From positions 1 through 49,553 of the forward strand of contig JAAENB010000012.1 of assembly GCA_024224995.1 (NCBI GenBank): a stretch of DNA of 49,553 bases. The letters are read 5' to 3'. This DNA comes from a bacterium (GTDB taxonomy: Bacteria > Spirochaetota > UBA4802 > UBA5550). The notes beneath the pieces were generated by a model. It did no database searches. It had not been told where the DNA came from and worked only from the letters and a program-made list of their open reading frames with translations. Positions within the stretch are counted from its first letter, which is position 1; each line of letters opens with the position of its first letter. Made by a program: the position numbers and the translations under genes. Shown in pieces: positions 1-9,460 of this stretch.

Positions 1-1071
1 AAACCAGTTGAGAAAGAAGAACCCTCCAAGTTCGATATCAGCAAATTTCTTTTTAACCGGTTCTTTATTGATGTAAGAGCCGGTGTTGATTATTTTTATA
101 TTGATCCCGGACTTCTCATTCCAAAAGATGGTAAAGTTGCGATTAATTCAAAACCATACCTCTACTATCACGCCAGCGCGGGGCTTGATTTTAATTTTAT
201 TGGGGTAGATCTTAAACTGAAAAATAATTTTGAGATTGATAACTTTAGTGATGACTATTTAAATAAAGACGATACTGTTCTTCGAGAAAGCGAATCACGA
301 ACCCGGGAACGGATATTAACCATGATAGGATATCTTACTCCTTTTAATTATAATAATGAGTTTAACTTTGGTGTCTACTTTGACGGTGAATTCCGTATGC
401 TCCAGGCGGGAATAACCGTCAACGAAGCAATTGATTTTACAGACAGAACTACAACAATTACGCTTGATCCCGGCAAAACACACATCATGAATGTTTTTTT
501 TGACACCTACGCGGGCGGACTTATGCTTGCCAGGAACAGGGGTCGTTTAAAATACAAAGCTGCTGTGGGCTACAAGTATTCCCAGACAGACTCTCCTCAT
601 TATATGAAAGAGAGCAACACAATTGAAACAATCTCTTCAAAAAGGCATGCCATGTTTGTGCATACCGACTGGGAGCATAGCTGGCTTCATTTTGTAACCA
701 CCAGTGTTTACGGCTTTGCCTCTTTCGAAAAACCCGACGGCAGCACAGTAGATTTTTACGGCAATAAGTCTTTCTATTATTCAAGCGTAAAAAACTTTTT
801 TGGATTTACCTTTTTCGATCATATTACTCTTTCAGCGTATCTTGGATACGCGGGGTATGCCCCTTTTATTTCTCAAACAGCGCCCTGGATAGCGTTAGCT
901 GTAGGTGCGGAACTATTCTTTTATCAATATTATATTCGACAGTACGTGGCTCCTTCTTTCCAGGCAGTACTTCAATTGCTCTATTATTTCGCGCTGCGGG
1001 CAAGCAACAATATTTTGTATGCCGAGATCGTTGCTGGCGCGCAGGTTGGCGTGAGGATTGATTTTGACTAG
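1..1071 (+). CDS. Outer-membrane beta-barrel-like protein, 5' end missing
   Basis: The reading frame is open from the first base and ends with TAG, so the gene runs off the left edge and about 356 C-terminal codons are visible. An ATG at 322 exists, but the frame upstream of it has clearly coding-like sequence and no stop. The protein is rich in alternating aromatic/polar stretches (for example FIDVRAGVDYFYIDPG and HITLSAYLGYAGYAPF) and ends in RIDFD, a pattern usual for outer-membrane beta-barrels. No specific family is recognised. Barrel membership is inferred from amino-acid pattern only. Confidence 0.6.
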   Translation, partial: KPVEKEEPSKFDISKFLFNRFFIDVRAGVDYFYIDPGLLIPKDGKVAINSKPYLYYHASAGLDFNFIGVDLKLKNNFEIDNFSDDYLNKDDTVLRESESRTRERILTMIGYLTPFNYNNEFNFGVYFDGEFRMLQAGITVNEAIDFTDRTTTITLDPGKTHIMNVFFDTYAGGLMLARNRGRLKYKAAVGYKYSQTDSPHYMKESNTIETISSKRHAMFVHTDWEHSWLHFVTTSVYGFASFEKPDGSTVDFYGNKSFYYSSVKNFFGFTFFDHITLSAYLGYAGYAPFISQTAPWIALAVGAELFFYQYYIRQYVAPSFQAVLQLLYYFALRASNNILYAEIVAGAQVGVRIDFD

Positions 1072-1200
1072 AATAATATCCTTCCTACGGTCCGGTTTTT
1101 TACACATATGAAACTTAATTGTTAATAAAAAATTTATTGACACAACTAACTGTTTTGTTTCCTCTGGCCAAAATTAAATTGGTTTTCGTGGAGGGAAACA

Positions 1201-2517
1201 ATGACAATAAAAAATTCAATCAAGGTTAAGCTGGTACTTATTTCCGGTTTATTCGCGTTTGCTCTATCCTGCGATCAGGGTAGAGATCCACGCTATGGCG
1301 CGATTCTTTTTAAGCAAAGTGAAGCCTCTTTAGGTTCGGTTTATGGTGACAGTGTTCACAAAACAACTGACGGCGGCACTATTGTTGCCGGAAAAGACGG
1401 CGGCGGTCTCTGGCTTGCCAAAATTGACAGCGACTCAAATGTCCAATGGGAAAAGCGGTGCGAAACCGGCGGCAGGGAAGCTGATTTATACAATACTCAT
1501 ATGGTACTATTACCCGGCGGCGGTTATGCTATCGCAACCGTTTTAGCGCATTCTTATGGCAACGGTTCTACAAACACATGGCTTCTGGAGCTGGATTCAT
1601 CCGGAAATGTCCAATGGGAAAAGTCTTATCTTACGGAAAAAAATTCCTTTGTTGGCGGTCTTGTAAAAGCTTCTGACGGTGGGTATATCCTTGGCGGAGA
1701 GGCATATAGTGTTGAGTTTGACGGTAATAGAGGATGGCTCATGAAGGTTGACTCTACCGGTTCCATCATCTGGCATAAGCTGTATGGACAGAGCGAAGAG
1801 ATCCGTGCGATAAAAGATCTTGGCAACGGGCTTTACCTGGCTGCCGGCGGCGGGACGATAATGACCTTTAATGAGAATGGTTCCGTTGTTCAATCTACAT
1901 CATATGGGGTAGCCAAATCCATTACTGAGATAACTGAAGCCGACGTAACTCCTGATGGCGGATATATTTGTACCGGGAATCTTCGCGCGTGGAATGACGG
2001 CGATAGCACTTCCAATATAATAATTCTTAAGTTCGATTCCGGTTTAAATCTTCTCTGGCAGAAAGTTCTCGATTTTAATTCCAATGATTCGAAAGGCTGG
2101 TACATTGAAACCACTTCCGATGGCGGTGCTATTCTTACGGGTCTTGGATGGGCTGGTATCCCTATCCTCACGAACCTGGATGTTTTTTGCATGAAGATTT
2201 CCGGCTCCGGTTCTATTGAATGGAACAAATTCTATGACCTGGGAATCAGGGGTGTTGAACAAAGCTTCATGATCCATGAAACCGCTGATGGGTACATTAC
2301 CAGCGGTAACGTTAGCACCCAGGGTTTTGTTATGGCTATGAACAGCTCCGGTGATATTCCCGGCTCTGACATTACTGTTCGGAGCGCTACTATATCCGAA
2401 AAGAATATTTCTCTTTCAATATTAAGTCCTGTTCTTGAAACCATTGACGCGGTTTCCGAAGAAACTGTTACCAGCGCGGAAGTTTCATCGATCAATTCTG
2501 AAATTACCAAACTATAA
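1201..2517 (+). CDS. Lipoprotein with beta-propeller-like DGG/W-K-D repeats
   Basis: 438 residues. An N-terminal signal ends in a lipobox (FALSC, Cys24), so it should be a lipid-anchored envelope protein. The body consists of repeats of about 45-55 residues with the pattern DGGY-x-x-G ... WLxKxDSxGxxxWxK (DGGTIVAGKDGG, WLAKIDSDSNVQWEK, WLLELDSSGNVQWEK, WLMKVDSTGSIIWHK, FCMKISGSGSIEWNK), typical of secreted beta-propeller-type proteins. The start is supported by GGAGGG 5-6 bases before the ATG. It stands alone and is followed by a strong hairpin terminator. Ligand or function is unknown. Confidence 0.75.
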   Translation: MTIKNSIKVKLVLISGLFAFALSCDQGRDPRYGAILFKQSEASLGSVYGDSVHKTTDGGTIVAGKDGGGLWLAKIDSDSNVQWEKRCETGGREADLYNTHMVLLPGGGYAIATVLAHSYGNGSTNTWLLELDSSGNVQWEKSYLTEKNSFVGGLVKASDGGYILGGEAYSVEFDGNRGWLMKVDSTGSIIWHKLYGQSEEIRAIKDLGNGLYLAAGGGTIMTFNENGSVVQSTSYGVAKSITEITEADVTPDGGYICTGNLRAWNDGDSTSNIIILKFDSGLNLLWQKVLDFNSNDSKGWYIETTSDGGAILTGLGWAGIPILTNLDVFCMKISGSGSIEWNKFYDLGIRGVEQSFMIHETADGYITSGNVSTQGFVMAMNSSGDIPGSDITVRSATISEKNISLSILSPVLETIDAVSEETVTSAEVSSINSEITKL

Positions 2518-2533
2518 ATAGCCCAAATTTTCG

Positions 2534-2564
2534 GGAGGCTGCTTTTTTCGGCAGCCTCCTTTTA
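2534..2564 (+). terminator. Rho-independent terminator between convergent genes
   Basis: GGAGGCTGC (2534-2542) pairs perfectly with GCAGCCTCC (2551-2559) across an 8-base loop and is followed by TTTT. It lies 16 bases after the stop of the lipoprotein. The reverse-strand hydrolase ends at 2562, so the stem probably serves mainly the forward gene. Confidence 0.85.
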
Positions 2565-3506
2565 CTCCCCCTCTCTTCTCGACTCTTTCTTAATAATTCC
2601 GGCCACTTTTTCCGGGTGAACAAAATGTGGAAAATGCCCCACTTTATCGTATAATATCAATTCCGAATCTTTTACCAGCTTGTGGGCGTCTAATGAATGC
2701 CTTTTCCTCGCGCCCTGGTCCTGCTCCCCGTGAACAAACACAATTCTTTTCTTTATACTATCGTATTTCTTACTCAACCGGATCCTGCTATCGGAAGATT
2801 TAACTGACTCCTTCCCAATTGTTACCAGTCCTTTTGAGGTAGACCAGTATTCCTGTGACATTTTAAGTACCTCATCAGTCATGAGTGCTTCGTTGGGGCT
2901 AAAAGACTTTTCAAGCGCTTTCTTTATTCCTTTTGGTACAATGGTCTTTCCTGTTATAAAAGCAAAACCCTTTCCAAAAACCGGTATTGAAAAAATGCGG
3001 TTTATGCCCGCTGTTTTCTTATCGGGATAATACATGCAATAGGTTCCCAGCATTACTATGGATTTTACGTTCTCCGGGTTTTCTACTGCCATTGCCATTG
3101 CTACTGAACAGCCATAGGAATGTCCTACTACTGTTACGTCTTTTAGTTTTAATTTTTCTATAAGAGCTTTTGCCGTTTGCGCGTTATTTTCAATAGTGTA
3201 ATCATAATTATCCGTTCCGCTGTAGGCGTGCCCCGGCCGGTCAAAAAAAGTTAAGCGGTTTGTGCCGGATAAATGTTTTTCCAATGGCTCAAAAATCTCC
3301 ACCATGCCGGGGAGCCCGTGTATAAATAATACATCAGGACCGGTCCCGGTTTGATAATACCGGATCTTATTTCCGTTTATTTCTATATACTTTCCTTTTA
3401 CTCCTTCAGGGATAGTGTCATAACCATCAGGAATTAATCCCAGGATGCAGATTATTATCACTATACCTGCTAATATTTTACCCGTATTTTTCAACAGTCG
3501 TTTCAT
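2562..3506 (-). CDS. Alpha/beta-hydrolase, membrane-anchored or exported
   Basis: 314 residues. One hydrophobic segment (about 9-25) follows Lys/Arg residues, suggesting an N-terminal anchor or uncleaved signal. The hydrolase core follows: HGLPG oxyanion region (63-67), nucleophile elbow GHSYG with Ser130, a likely acid Asp263 in HGEQDQ, and His291 in VGHFPHF. The order and spacing fit a complete Ser-Asp-His alpha/beta-hydrolase of the peptidase S33/haloperoxidase-like type. The substrate cannot be told. It is monocistronic, with long upstream spacing from a divergent aminotransferase. The region 3507-3710 between them holds no other gene. Confidence 0.85.
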   Translation of the reverse strand: MKRLLKNTGKILAGIVIIICILGLIPDGYDTIPEGVKGKYIEINGNKIRYYQTGTGPDVLFIHGLPGMVEIFEPLEKHLSGTNRLTFFDRPGHAYSGTDNYDYTIENNAQTAKALIEKLKLKDVTVVGHSYGCSVAMAMAVENPENVKSIVMLGTYCMYYPDKKTAGINRIFSIPVFGKGFAFITGKTIVPKGIKKALEKSFSPNEALMTDEVLKMSQEYWSTSKGLVTIGKESVKSSDSRIRLSKKYDSIKKRIVFVHGEQDQGARKRHSLDAHKLVKDSELILYDKVGHFPHFVHPEKVAGIIKKESRREGE

Positions 3507-3710
3507 ATCGTTTTCTCCTTAATATAACAGCCTGTAAAACGCTTTCTATACACGCATACATCATTACAAGCGTCAAACTCTTTTTATCGGTCTTTATCTG
3601 CATCCTTTATGAGCTATTACAAAAAAATTACCCCTTTATTTAAAATATAATTTGACAGGATTATCTATTACGTCTACTCACTAAGACCATTACACTGATA
3701 TATATATTTC

Positions 3711-4940
3711 ATGAGCAAAGACTCATTTATAATACACCTGGAGAGTAATTTGAAACAATCTTCTACAAAAAAAAATAACCCCGAAAAACTTGTCTCTACC
3801 GCGGGAAACTGCATTCCTCCTTCGGGGATTCGTGAATTTTTTGATATTGTCTCTTCCATGCCCGATTGTATTTCCCTGGGTGTGGGTGAGCCGGACTTCA
3901 CTACTCCCTGGAGAATTTCCGACAGCGGGATTTATGCCCTTAAAGACGGGCATACTCATTACACCTCAAACAAAGGGATGCCCGAACTAAGAGAAGTTAT
4001 TTCCGAGTATCTTGAGTCCCATTTTAATATCTCTTATAACCCTGAAACTGAGCTGCTGGTTTCTATGGGCGTTAGCCAGGGGCTTGACCTTGCGCTGCGA
4101 AGCATTGTTAATCCCGGTGACGAAGTTATTATCTTTGAGCCCTGCTATGTTTCCTATGCTCCAAATATCAGCATGCTTCATGGTATTCCGGTCCCTATTC
4201 CTACATTTTCAAAAGATGGCTTTAATATGGATATGGACCGTTTAAAAAAAGCGGTTACCCCTAAAACAAAGGCTATTCTTCTCAACTACCCGGCTAACCC
4301 TACCGGTGCCACTCTTAACAAAAAAGCTCTTCAAAAAGTAGCCCAGGTTGCTATTGAAAATAATCTCATTGTCCTCTCCGATGAGATCTATTCCGCAATT
4401 ACCTACGAAAAAGATCATTTTTCCATTACCTCGCTCCCGGGCATGAAAGAAAGGACTATTTATTTAAACGGTTTTTCCAAGTCCCATGCCATGACCGGCT
4501 GGAGACTCGGTTTTGTGGGCGGCCCTGAATACCTGGTGAATACCATGTTCAAAATTCACCAATATACCGCCCTTTGCGCTTCTTCCATTGCTCAATATGC
4601 CGCCATTGAAGCCATCTCCAATGGGGATAAAGATGTTTCCAGGATGAAAGCGGAATATTTTAAACGCAGGAATTTTATGACCAGCAGCTTCAATGATGCC
4701 GGTCTTCCCTGCCTGCTTCCCGGTGGTGCCTTTTATGTTTTTCCCGATATCACTCCCACTGGTCTCTCTTCCCGTGATTTCGCGCTTCAGCTCCTTGACA
4801 AAAAAAAGGTTGCTGTTGTTCCGGGCAGTGTTTTCGGCAGTGCCGGGGAAGGGCATATCCGGTGTTCTTTCGCGACTTCTATGGAAAATCTTAAAGAATC
4901 AATGAAACGTATTGCTGAATTTGCTGGAGAAAACTCATGA
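3711..4940 (+). CDS. PLP-dependent aminotransferase, class I/II (aspartate/aromatic aminotransferase fold)
   Basis: Up to 409 residues. Family landmarks are PPSGIREFFD and LGVGEPDF near the N-terminus, NYPANPTGA (PLP-contacting Asn196), SDEIY (Asp224) and the Schiff-base lysine in FSKSHAMTGWRLGF (Lys257). It should transfer an amino group between an amino acid and a 2-oxoacid; the substrate is not resolvable by eye. Start choice is open: the ATG at 3711 has no visible ribosome site, whereas TTG at 3750 follows GGAG at 6 bases and would give a 396-residue protein that still contains all motifs. The stop overlaps the next gene by 4 bases (ATGA), so the two are translationally coupled. It heads the 3.7-9.8 kb operon. 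Confidence 0.9.
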   Translation: MSKDSFIIHLESNLKQSSTKKNNPEKLVSTAGNCIPPSGIREFFDIVSSMPDCISLGVGEPDFTTPWRISDSGIYALKDGHTHYTSNKGMPELREVISEYLESHFNISYNPETELLVSMGVSQGLDLALRSIVNPGDEVIIFEPCYVSYAPNISMLHGIPVPIPTFSKDGFNMDMDRLKKAVTPKTKAILLNYPANPTGATLNKKALQKVAQVAIENNLIVLSDEIYSAITYEKDHFSITSLPGMKERTIYLNGFSKSHAMTGWRLGFVGGPEYLVNTMFKIHQYTALCASSIAQYAAIEAISNGDKDVSRMKAEYFKRRNFMTSSFNDAGLPCLLPGGAFYVFPDITPTGLSSRDFALQLLDKKKVAVVPGSVFGSAGEGHIRCSFATSMENLKESMKRIAEFAGENS

Positions 4941-5371
4941 AAAAACATCTTTTTATCACACTTATTATTTCTTTTCTTTTCGCTTTAATTTCTTGCAGCA
5001 GCGCTAATAAAAAACAGGAGATAGATCCTATGAATATTGAGGGTTGGCTCAATGGTGACACCTACCAGGTTTTTGCCTCGGCAAGGCTTAAAGCTGAGTT
5101 TGTGGGGCTCAATGAAAAAAAGAATGAAATCAGGCATGCCGCTGTTATGGTTGCTAAAGAAAAAATCTTTGACCAATTCATGGGCCTTCTCGATAAATCT
5201 TCGAAATCGTATAAATTTAACAAACTAAAAATGGGGAAAATATTTCTTTCTGCTGCCAGGAAAGGAGAAGTTATTAAAGAAGAGTTTGATAGTGAGTGGA
5301 ATTGTACTATTTTGTTCAGGATTCAGGAGAAGGATTTGAGGAAGAATGTTGAGGAGCTGGGTGGGGAGTAG
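4937..5371 (+). CDS. LPP20-like lipoprotein
   Basis: 144 residues. Signal peptide with lipobox ALISC (Cys20) followed by SSANKK. The mature part (GWLNGDTYQVFASARLKAEF ... RHAAVMVAKEKIFDQFMG) looks like the small alpha/beta LPP20 fold seen in outer-membrane lipoproteins; this is a by-eye match. Its ATG lies within the last codons of the aminotransferase (4-base overlap). A membrane lipoprotein sandwiched between an aminotransferase and cytosolic HD/ATPase genes is odd and may reflect a fused transcription unit rather than a shared role. Confidence 0.65.
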   Translation: MKKHLFITLIISFLFALISCSSANKKQEIDPMNIEGWLNGDTYQVFASARLKAEFVGLNEKKNEIRHAAVMVAKEKIFDQFMGLLDKSSKSYKFNKLKMGKIFLSAARKGEVIKEEFDSEWNCTILFRIQEKDLRKNVEELGGE

Positions 5372-5385
5372 GGGGAAGGTTAATT

Positions 5386-6726
5386 ATGAGTATTGTTGAT
5401 ATTTGCCGTCAAAACGCCTTAATTTACTCTGAAAAAATCTGCCTCCCTTTACCGCAATACGGAAACATTTTTCCTGAATATTTCGATTGGGCCGATCATG
5501 TTGCTTCTCCGGACAACTCCGGTTATCCCTTTCACCTCAACAAGATTGTTTCGGATATTGAGCTGCTTGCCGCTATATTTGAAAAATCTATCCCTCCAAA
5601 ATATTTGGAAAGATGGCAGACAAATTGGTTCCAACAGACCCTTGCCGCTGCCTGGATACATGATATTGGCATGATTGATGATAGAGATCATCATGGCCGG
5701 TTAAGTGCTGAATTTCTGTTTAAAAACTCTCATGGTTTTGATTTTAGTGATATTGTCGATGAAGATAAAATCAAAATCGCTTTGCTTTGCATTAAACATA
5801 ACAGGGGTTGGAGCGATGTCCGTGGTATAATAAAAGAAGTTTTATCGGGCTTCAGTATTTCTACTGACCTGTTATCGGCTTATTTTACTGATGAAGAAGA
5901 GCCCATATGGGAGCTTGATTTCTCCGGCAAATTAATCTCTACTGCCGATTCTCTTCGTCATAGAGGTACTGACCTCAAGAATAATCTTACCAATCCTTTT
6001 TCCTCATGGTCTTTCTGTGAAAAATGTCAAAAACTCCACAGTGGTCCCAGGGGTTTTTGTTCTACCAGCAACTGTGATTCCGTACCGGTTAATAAAGCCG
6101 CTCTTTTGCATCCAATTCCGAATAATGCCCTTGACCTTGATGCTCAGAAAGATATTACTCTATATACTGTTTCCCACACCGGTGAATGTTGTGAAATAAA
6201 AGAAAGTCTTCCAAAAAATGCCCCCAATGATGTACATACTCTTGTTCGGGATGAATACCAGGTCTTTACCCGCGGAGATATGGCTCTTTTTAATGTCTCT
6301 GTGAAAGAAATCAACTCCTGGAAGCAAAGCCTTGAAAACGAAAAAATCAACTTAAGCATCCTTGATGAATATATTTTCAACGATAATTACAAAACTGTTC
6401 TTGAGGTTTCTATCGACTCTTCAAACCCCGATGCCGCTCTTTTTACCCTGTCAAAGTACATTACCGAACATCTGGATCAAAATATCGCTACTGACGATAA
6501 ATATCCCCATCATTTCTTTTCCAATAACTCTATTTTTTGCATCAGGGGTTCAAACGAAGACTCATTTTCGGAATTTTACAATAAAACCGATTTTTCGGCT
6601 TGCAAAGATGAGGTATCTAATAGTATTAATAATATCAGGAATATTTTTCACCAATGGGGGAAATCTTCCAATATTATTCTGCCTGTGCAGATTATGGACT
6701 TTAAGCTTGAGGTTGTTGTTCTATGA
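5386..6726 (+). CDS. HD-domain metal-dependent hydrolase with Cys4 cluster
   Basis: 446 residues. The N-terminal half carries the HD-superfamily metal ligands: His92-Asp93 in AWIHDIGM, His102/His103 in RDHHG, His138 in CIKHNRG and Asp188 in ISTADSLRHRG. Such proteins hydrolyse phosphoester or nucleotide substrates. A probable zinc-binding cluster follows (Cys211, Cys214, Cys225, Cys230 in CEKCQ ... CSTSNC). The C-terminal about 200 residues match no family I know. The RBS is a G-rich stretch (GGGGGAAGG) before the ATG. It starts 14 bases after the lipoprotein and its stop overlaps the next gene by 4 bases (ATGA). With the next two genes it forms a compact HD / unknown / ATPase unit. Confidence 0.7.
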   Translation: MSIVDICRQNALIYSEKICLPLPQYGNIFPEYFDWADHVASPDNSGYPFHLNKIVSDIELLAAIFEKSIPPKYLERWQTNWFQQTLAAAWIHDIGMIDDRDHHGRLSAEFLFKNSHGFDFSDIVDEDKIKIALLCIKHNRGWSDVRGIIKEVLSGFSISTDLLSAYFTDEEEPIWELDFSGKLISTADSLRHRGTDLKNNLTNPFSSWSFCEKCQKLHSGPRGFCSTSNCDSVPVNKAALLHPIPNNALDLDAQKDITLYTVSHTGECCEIKESLPKNAPNDVHTLVRDEYQVFTRGDMALFNVSVKEINSWKQSLENEKINLSILDEYIFNDNYKTVLEVSIDSSNPDAALFTLSKYITEHLDQNIATDDKYPHHFFSNNSIFCIRGSNEDSFSEFYNKTDFSACKDEVSNSINNIRNIFHQWGKSSNIILPVQIMDFKLEVVVL

Positions 6727-7550
6727 AGCTCGAATTTAATAAAACAGCTATTTTTTATAAAATACATCTGCCGTATAAAGCTCTTTCCGGGGATAGTAAT
6801 TTTATTGAATTTTGCAGCAATTTGAAGGATTTCCCCTCACTCGACAAGTCCATTAATATCAAAGGTCTCTTTTTAAGTGGTGACTATTTCTTTAAAAGAA
6901 TCAATTTTTCCGAAGCCGGGGATGTTACTCCCGAGGAGATTAAAAAAATCAACAGCATCACTCCTATTATGGATAATGATATTTTCCCCTATTCTTTGAA
7001 AGATAACACCATAACTGCTACAATTTCTGTTGGCGAGAAAAGCCCGGAAGAAATAACTAAACATTTACCTGAAATTGAGCACTATTTTGACATGTTATTA
7101 AAAAATATTGGTGCTGAAAAGAGCAAAAGAGAGATTGAGATCCATATTAATGGCGGTTTCAGGGATCCGCTCTACCGCGATATTCTTAAAGAAGCTGTTC
7201 CCCGTTTTGTGGAAGGGAAATATTCTTTTGAAACTCTTTTTAACAACAGCTCCAAAACCGGTGAGGTCAATCTTCCTGCCGAATTCTCCGATCTTCCCGG
7301 TGAGATAAGGGAGCTTGTTGATGTTATTATCTTAAAAAATTCCCTCAGATTAACCGAAAATAAGAATATATTTGTTCTCAAGCAGGTTACGCGTTCCGAT
7401 CTTGGAGTGATCCTCTTTAGTGACCGGGCCGACTGGTTTTGTCTCACATTGCAAAAATTCAAAGACGCTGATCTTTTTGAACCCAAAATCGAGGCAAATC
7501 CGTATGAAAAGTTACCCCATTTAGGCTTCATACCTGCTGAATGTACCTAA
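6723..7550 (+). CDS. Unknown protein between HD hydrolase and KGGVGR ATPase
   Basis: 275 residues, no signal peptide and no membrane segment. I do not recognise a family. It is rich in Lys/Glu/Ile and has short beta-like segments (TAIFYKIHLPYKAL, TITATISVGE, IEIHINGGF) followed by a helical part. It is translationally coupled to the HD gene (ATGA overlap) and ends 15 bases before the ATPase start, so it very likely works with them. It could be an adaptor or effector subunit; that is inference from position only. Confidence 0.55.
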   Translation: MKLEFNKTAIFYKIHLPYKALSGDSNFIEFCSNLKDFPSLDKSINIKGLFLSGDYFFKRINFSEAGDVTPEEIKKINSITPIMDNDIFPYSLKDNTITATISVGEKSPEEITKHLPEIEHYFDMLLKNIGAEKSKREIEIHINGGFRDPLYRDILKEAVPRFVEGKYSFETLFNNSSKTGEVNLPAEFSDLPGEIRELVDVIILKNSLRLTENKNIFVLKQVTRSDLGVILFSDRADWFCLTLQKFKDADLFEPKIEANPYEKLPHLGFIPAECT

Positions 7551-7565
7551 AAAAAGGATAAGATA

Positions 7566-9455
7566 TTGAGCAGTACAAGATTTGTTACTTTCTATTCATA
7601 TAAAGGCGGTGTTGGCCGTACCCTTTCTCTCGGCAATATGGCCTGGGAAGCCGGTCTCCGCGGCAAGCGTGTTGTGGTTATCGATTTCGACCTGGAAGCT
7701 CCTGGCATCCCTTCGCTGATGCCGTTCCAGGAGACTATTCAGAAGCATAAAGATGATAAGGAAAAATACGGCGGGCTGTTTGAGCTGATCCTTCATTATC
7801 AAAAACATAAGTCTCACCCTTCTATGAAACTTTTTGCTACTGAGCCCATTACCAAAAATGATATTGATGACTTTGATAAGGGCGGGGAAATTTATATTGT
7901 TCCCGCCGGGAAAGAAGATTTTCATTATAAAGATAAGCTCCAGTCTTTTGACTGGGAAAAGTTCTATGGAAGTGAAGGGGGCAGAGAGTTTTTTCTTAAA
8001 TTCAGAGAAACCATTGAATATGATTTCGATAAGCCCGACCTGGTTCTCATAGATTCAAGAACCGGTCTTACCGATGTTGGCAGTATCTGCACTATTCTCC
8101 TTCCCGACAGGGTGGTTATGCTCTCGGGGCTTAATTTTCAGAACCTGAATGGTACCAGATCTATTATTGATACAATTGAAGCTCATAACAAAGTCAGGAG
8201 AGATAGCGGTTTCCGGGAACCTATTGAGATTATTACCGTTGCCAGCCATGTTCCTTTTGAGCAGGAAAGGGATTTGATGCGGAAAAGGAGAGAGGACGCT
8301 AAAGAGATTCTTGGTCGTGAGATTGATGTTGTTTTCCCTTATGTTCCGGTTCTTTCGTTAGAGGAGAGATTGCTTATTGAGGAGTTAGGGAGGGAAGAGG
8401 TGAGGGGTGATATCCTTGTTCCGGAGTACCGGTTTTTGTATGGGTTGATTACGGATGCTTATTCGGAAAAAGAGAAATTGATTACGAAGAAAGAGAAAAA
8501 GTTTGAAGATGCTCGTTTGATGGGGAAAAATAATGAGGCCCTTGAATTAGCGAAGGAATTGATAAGCCTTTATAAAGAAATAAAACCACTTTCGAGTAGA
8601 TTAATATATTTGCATTATTTTTTAGTATCAACTTTATCTTTTCAAGGTAAGGATGAAGAAGTAATTGAATTCATTAAAGATGTCGATAGATTGTTAAGTA
8701 AAGGAGTCAAATCTGACGAAATTTTTCTTCTTGATATATATAACGATTTTGGAGAAATTTACTACCAATTAGCACTTAAAGATACAAGAAAAGAAAAGGA
8801 GAGTTTGTTTAGAAGCGCCATTGAAAAATTCAAAAAAGCTATTGAATTAAATTCGCATGATAACACTCTGTACTATAATTGTGGAACAGCACTACTTCAA
8901 TTAGCTAAACTCTTACCTGGAAATCAAAAAAAACAACTACTCCAAGAGGCTATTGAATATTTAAAAAAAACAATTGAAATAAAACCAGATTTTGAAGCAG
9001 CTTTTTGTAACAGAGCTATTGCTCTATCAGACTTAGCAATACTATTGCCAAAAGATAAAACAATGCAAACCATAGAAGATGCAATTAAAGATTGCAAAAA
9101 AGCTATTGAAATAAAACCGGATTCTGAACGGATCTTTGATAATTATAGCAGTATTTTAATAAAAAAATACCACTTGACTCTAAAAAATGACTGCCTATAC
9201 CAAGCTCTGGCGCAAGGAAAACAAGCTCATAAACTAAATCCGGGATACGGCAGTTTCAACACAGCCTGCGCCTATTCTCTTCTTGGAAAAAAAGAAAAAG
9301 CATTTGAATGGCTAACCAAATCTATAGCGATAAAAGAATATACCAAAGAACGCATCCTTGAAGAAGCGGACTTCGACCCTCTCCGGGACGATCCCCTCTT
9401 CCAGGAACTCCTGGACAACTACGACTCCCCGGAGACGGATCAAACCAAAGAGTAA
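7566..9455 (+). CDS. KGGVGR-variant ParA/MinD-like ATPase with C-terminal TPR repeats
   Basis: 629 residues, starting at TTG (AAAAAAGGATAAG lies upstream). The N-terminal 300 residues are a SIMIBI P-loop ATPase. The deviant Walker A reads YKGGVGRT (residues 12-19), where the usual second lysine of KGGxGK is Arg18. IDFDLEAPG (39-47) is the switch region and LVLIDSRTG (159-167) is Walker B with Asp163. Residues about 310-620 are helical TPR repeats (EKFKKAIELN, EYLKKTIEIKPDF, DCKKAIEIKPDS). Proteins of this KGGVGR type are often found in signalling or conflict-system operons. The base composition changes inside the gene (see findings). The Smr gene follows after 5 bases. Confidence 0.8.
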   Translation: MSSTRFVTFYSYKGGVGRTLSLGNMAWEAGLRGKRVVVIDFDLEAPGIPSLMPFQETIQKHKDDKEKYGGLFELILHYQKHKSHPSMKLFATEPITKNDIDDFDKGGEIYIVPAGKEDFHYKDKLQSFDWEKFYGSEGGREFFLKFRETIEYDFDKPDLVLIDSRTGLTDVGSICTILLPDRVVMLSGLNFQNLNGTRSIIDTIEAHNKVRRDSGFREPIEIITVASHVPFEQERDLMRKRREDAKEILGREIDVVFPYVPVLSLEERLLIEELGREEVRGDILVPEYRFLYGLITDAYSEKEKLITKKEKKFEDARLMGKNNEALELAKELISLYKEIKPLSSRLIYLHYFLVSTLSFQGKDEEVIEFIKDVDRLLSKGVKSDEIFLLDIYNDFGEIYYQLALKDTRKEKESLFRSAIEKFKKAIELNSHDNTLYYNCGTALLQLAKLLPGNQKKQLLQEAIEYLKKTIEIKPDFEAAFCNRAIALSDLAILLPKDKTMQTIEDAIKDCKKAIEIKPDSERIFDNYSSILIKKYHLTLKNDCLYQALAQGKQAHKLNPGYGSFNTACAYSLLGKKEKAFEWLTKSIAIKEYTKERILEEADFDPLRDDPLFQELLDNYDSPETDQTKE

Positions 9456-9460
9456 ACACC

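Noticed and set aside
913..1143. Reverse frame of 76 codons
   Set aside because: It lies antisense to the end of the beta-barrel gene and shows no ribosome site or family pattern.
1201..2517. Type IX secretion C-terminal sorting domain in the repeat lipoprotein
   Set aside because: The C-terminus (AEVSSINSEITKL) does not show the sorting-domain pattern, and the N-terminus has a lipobox instead.
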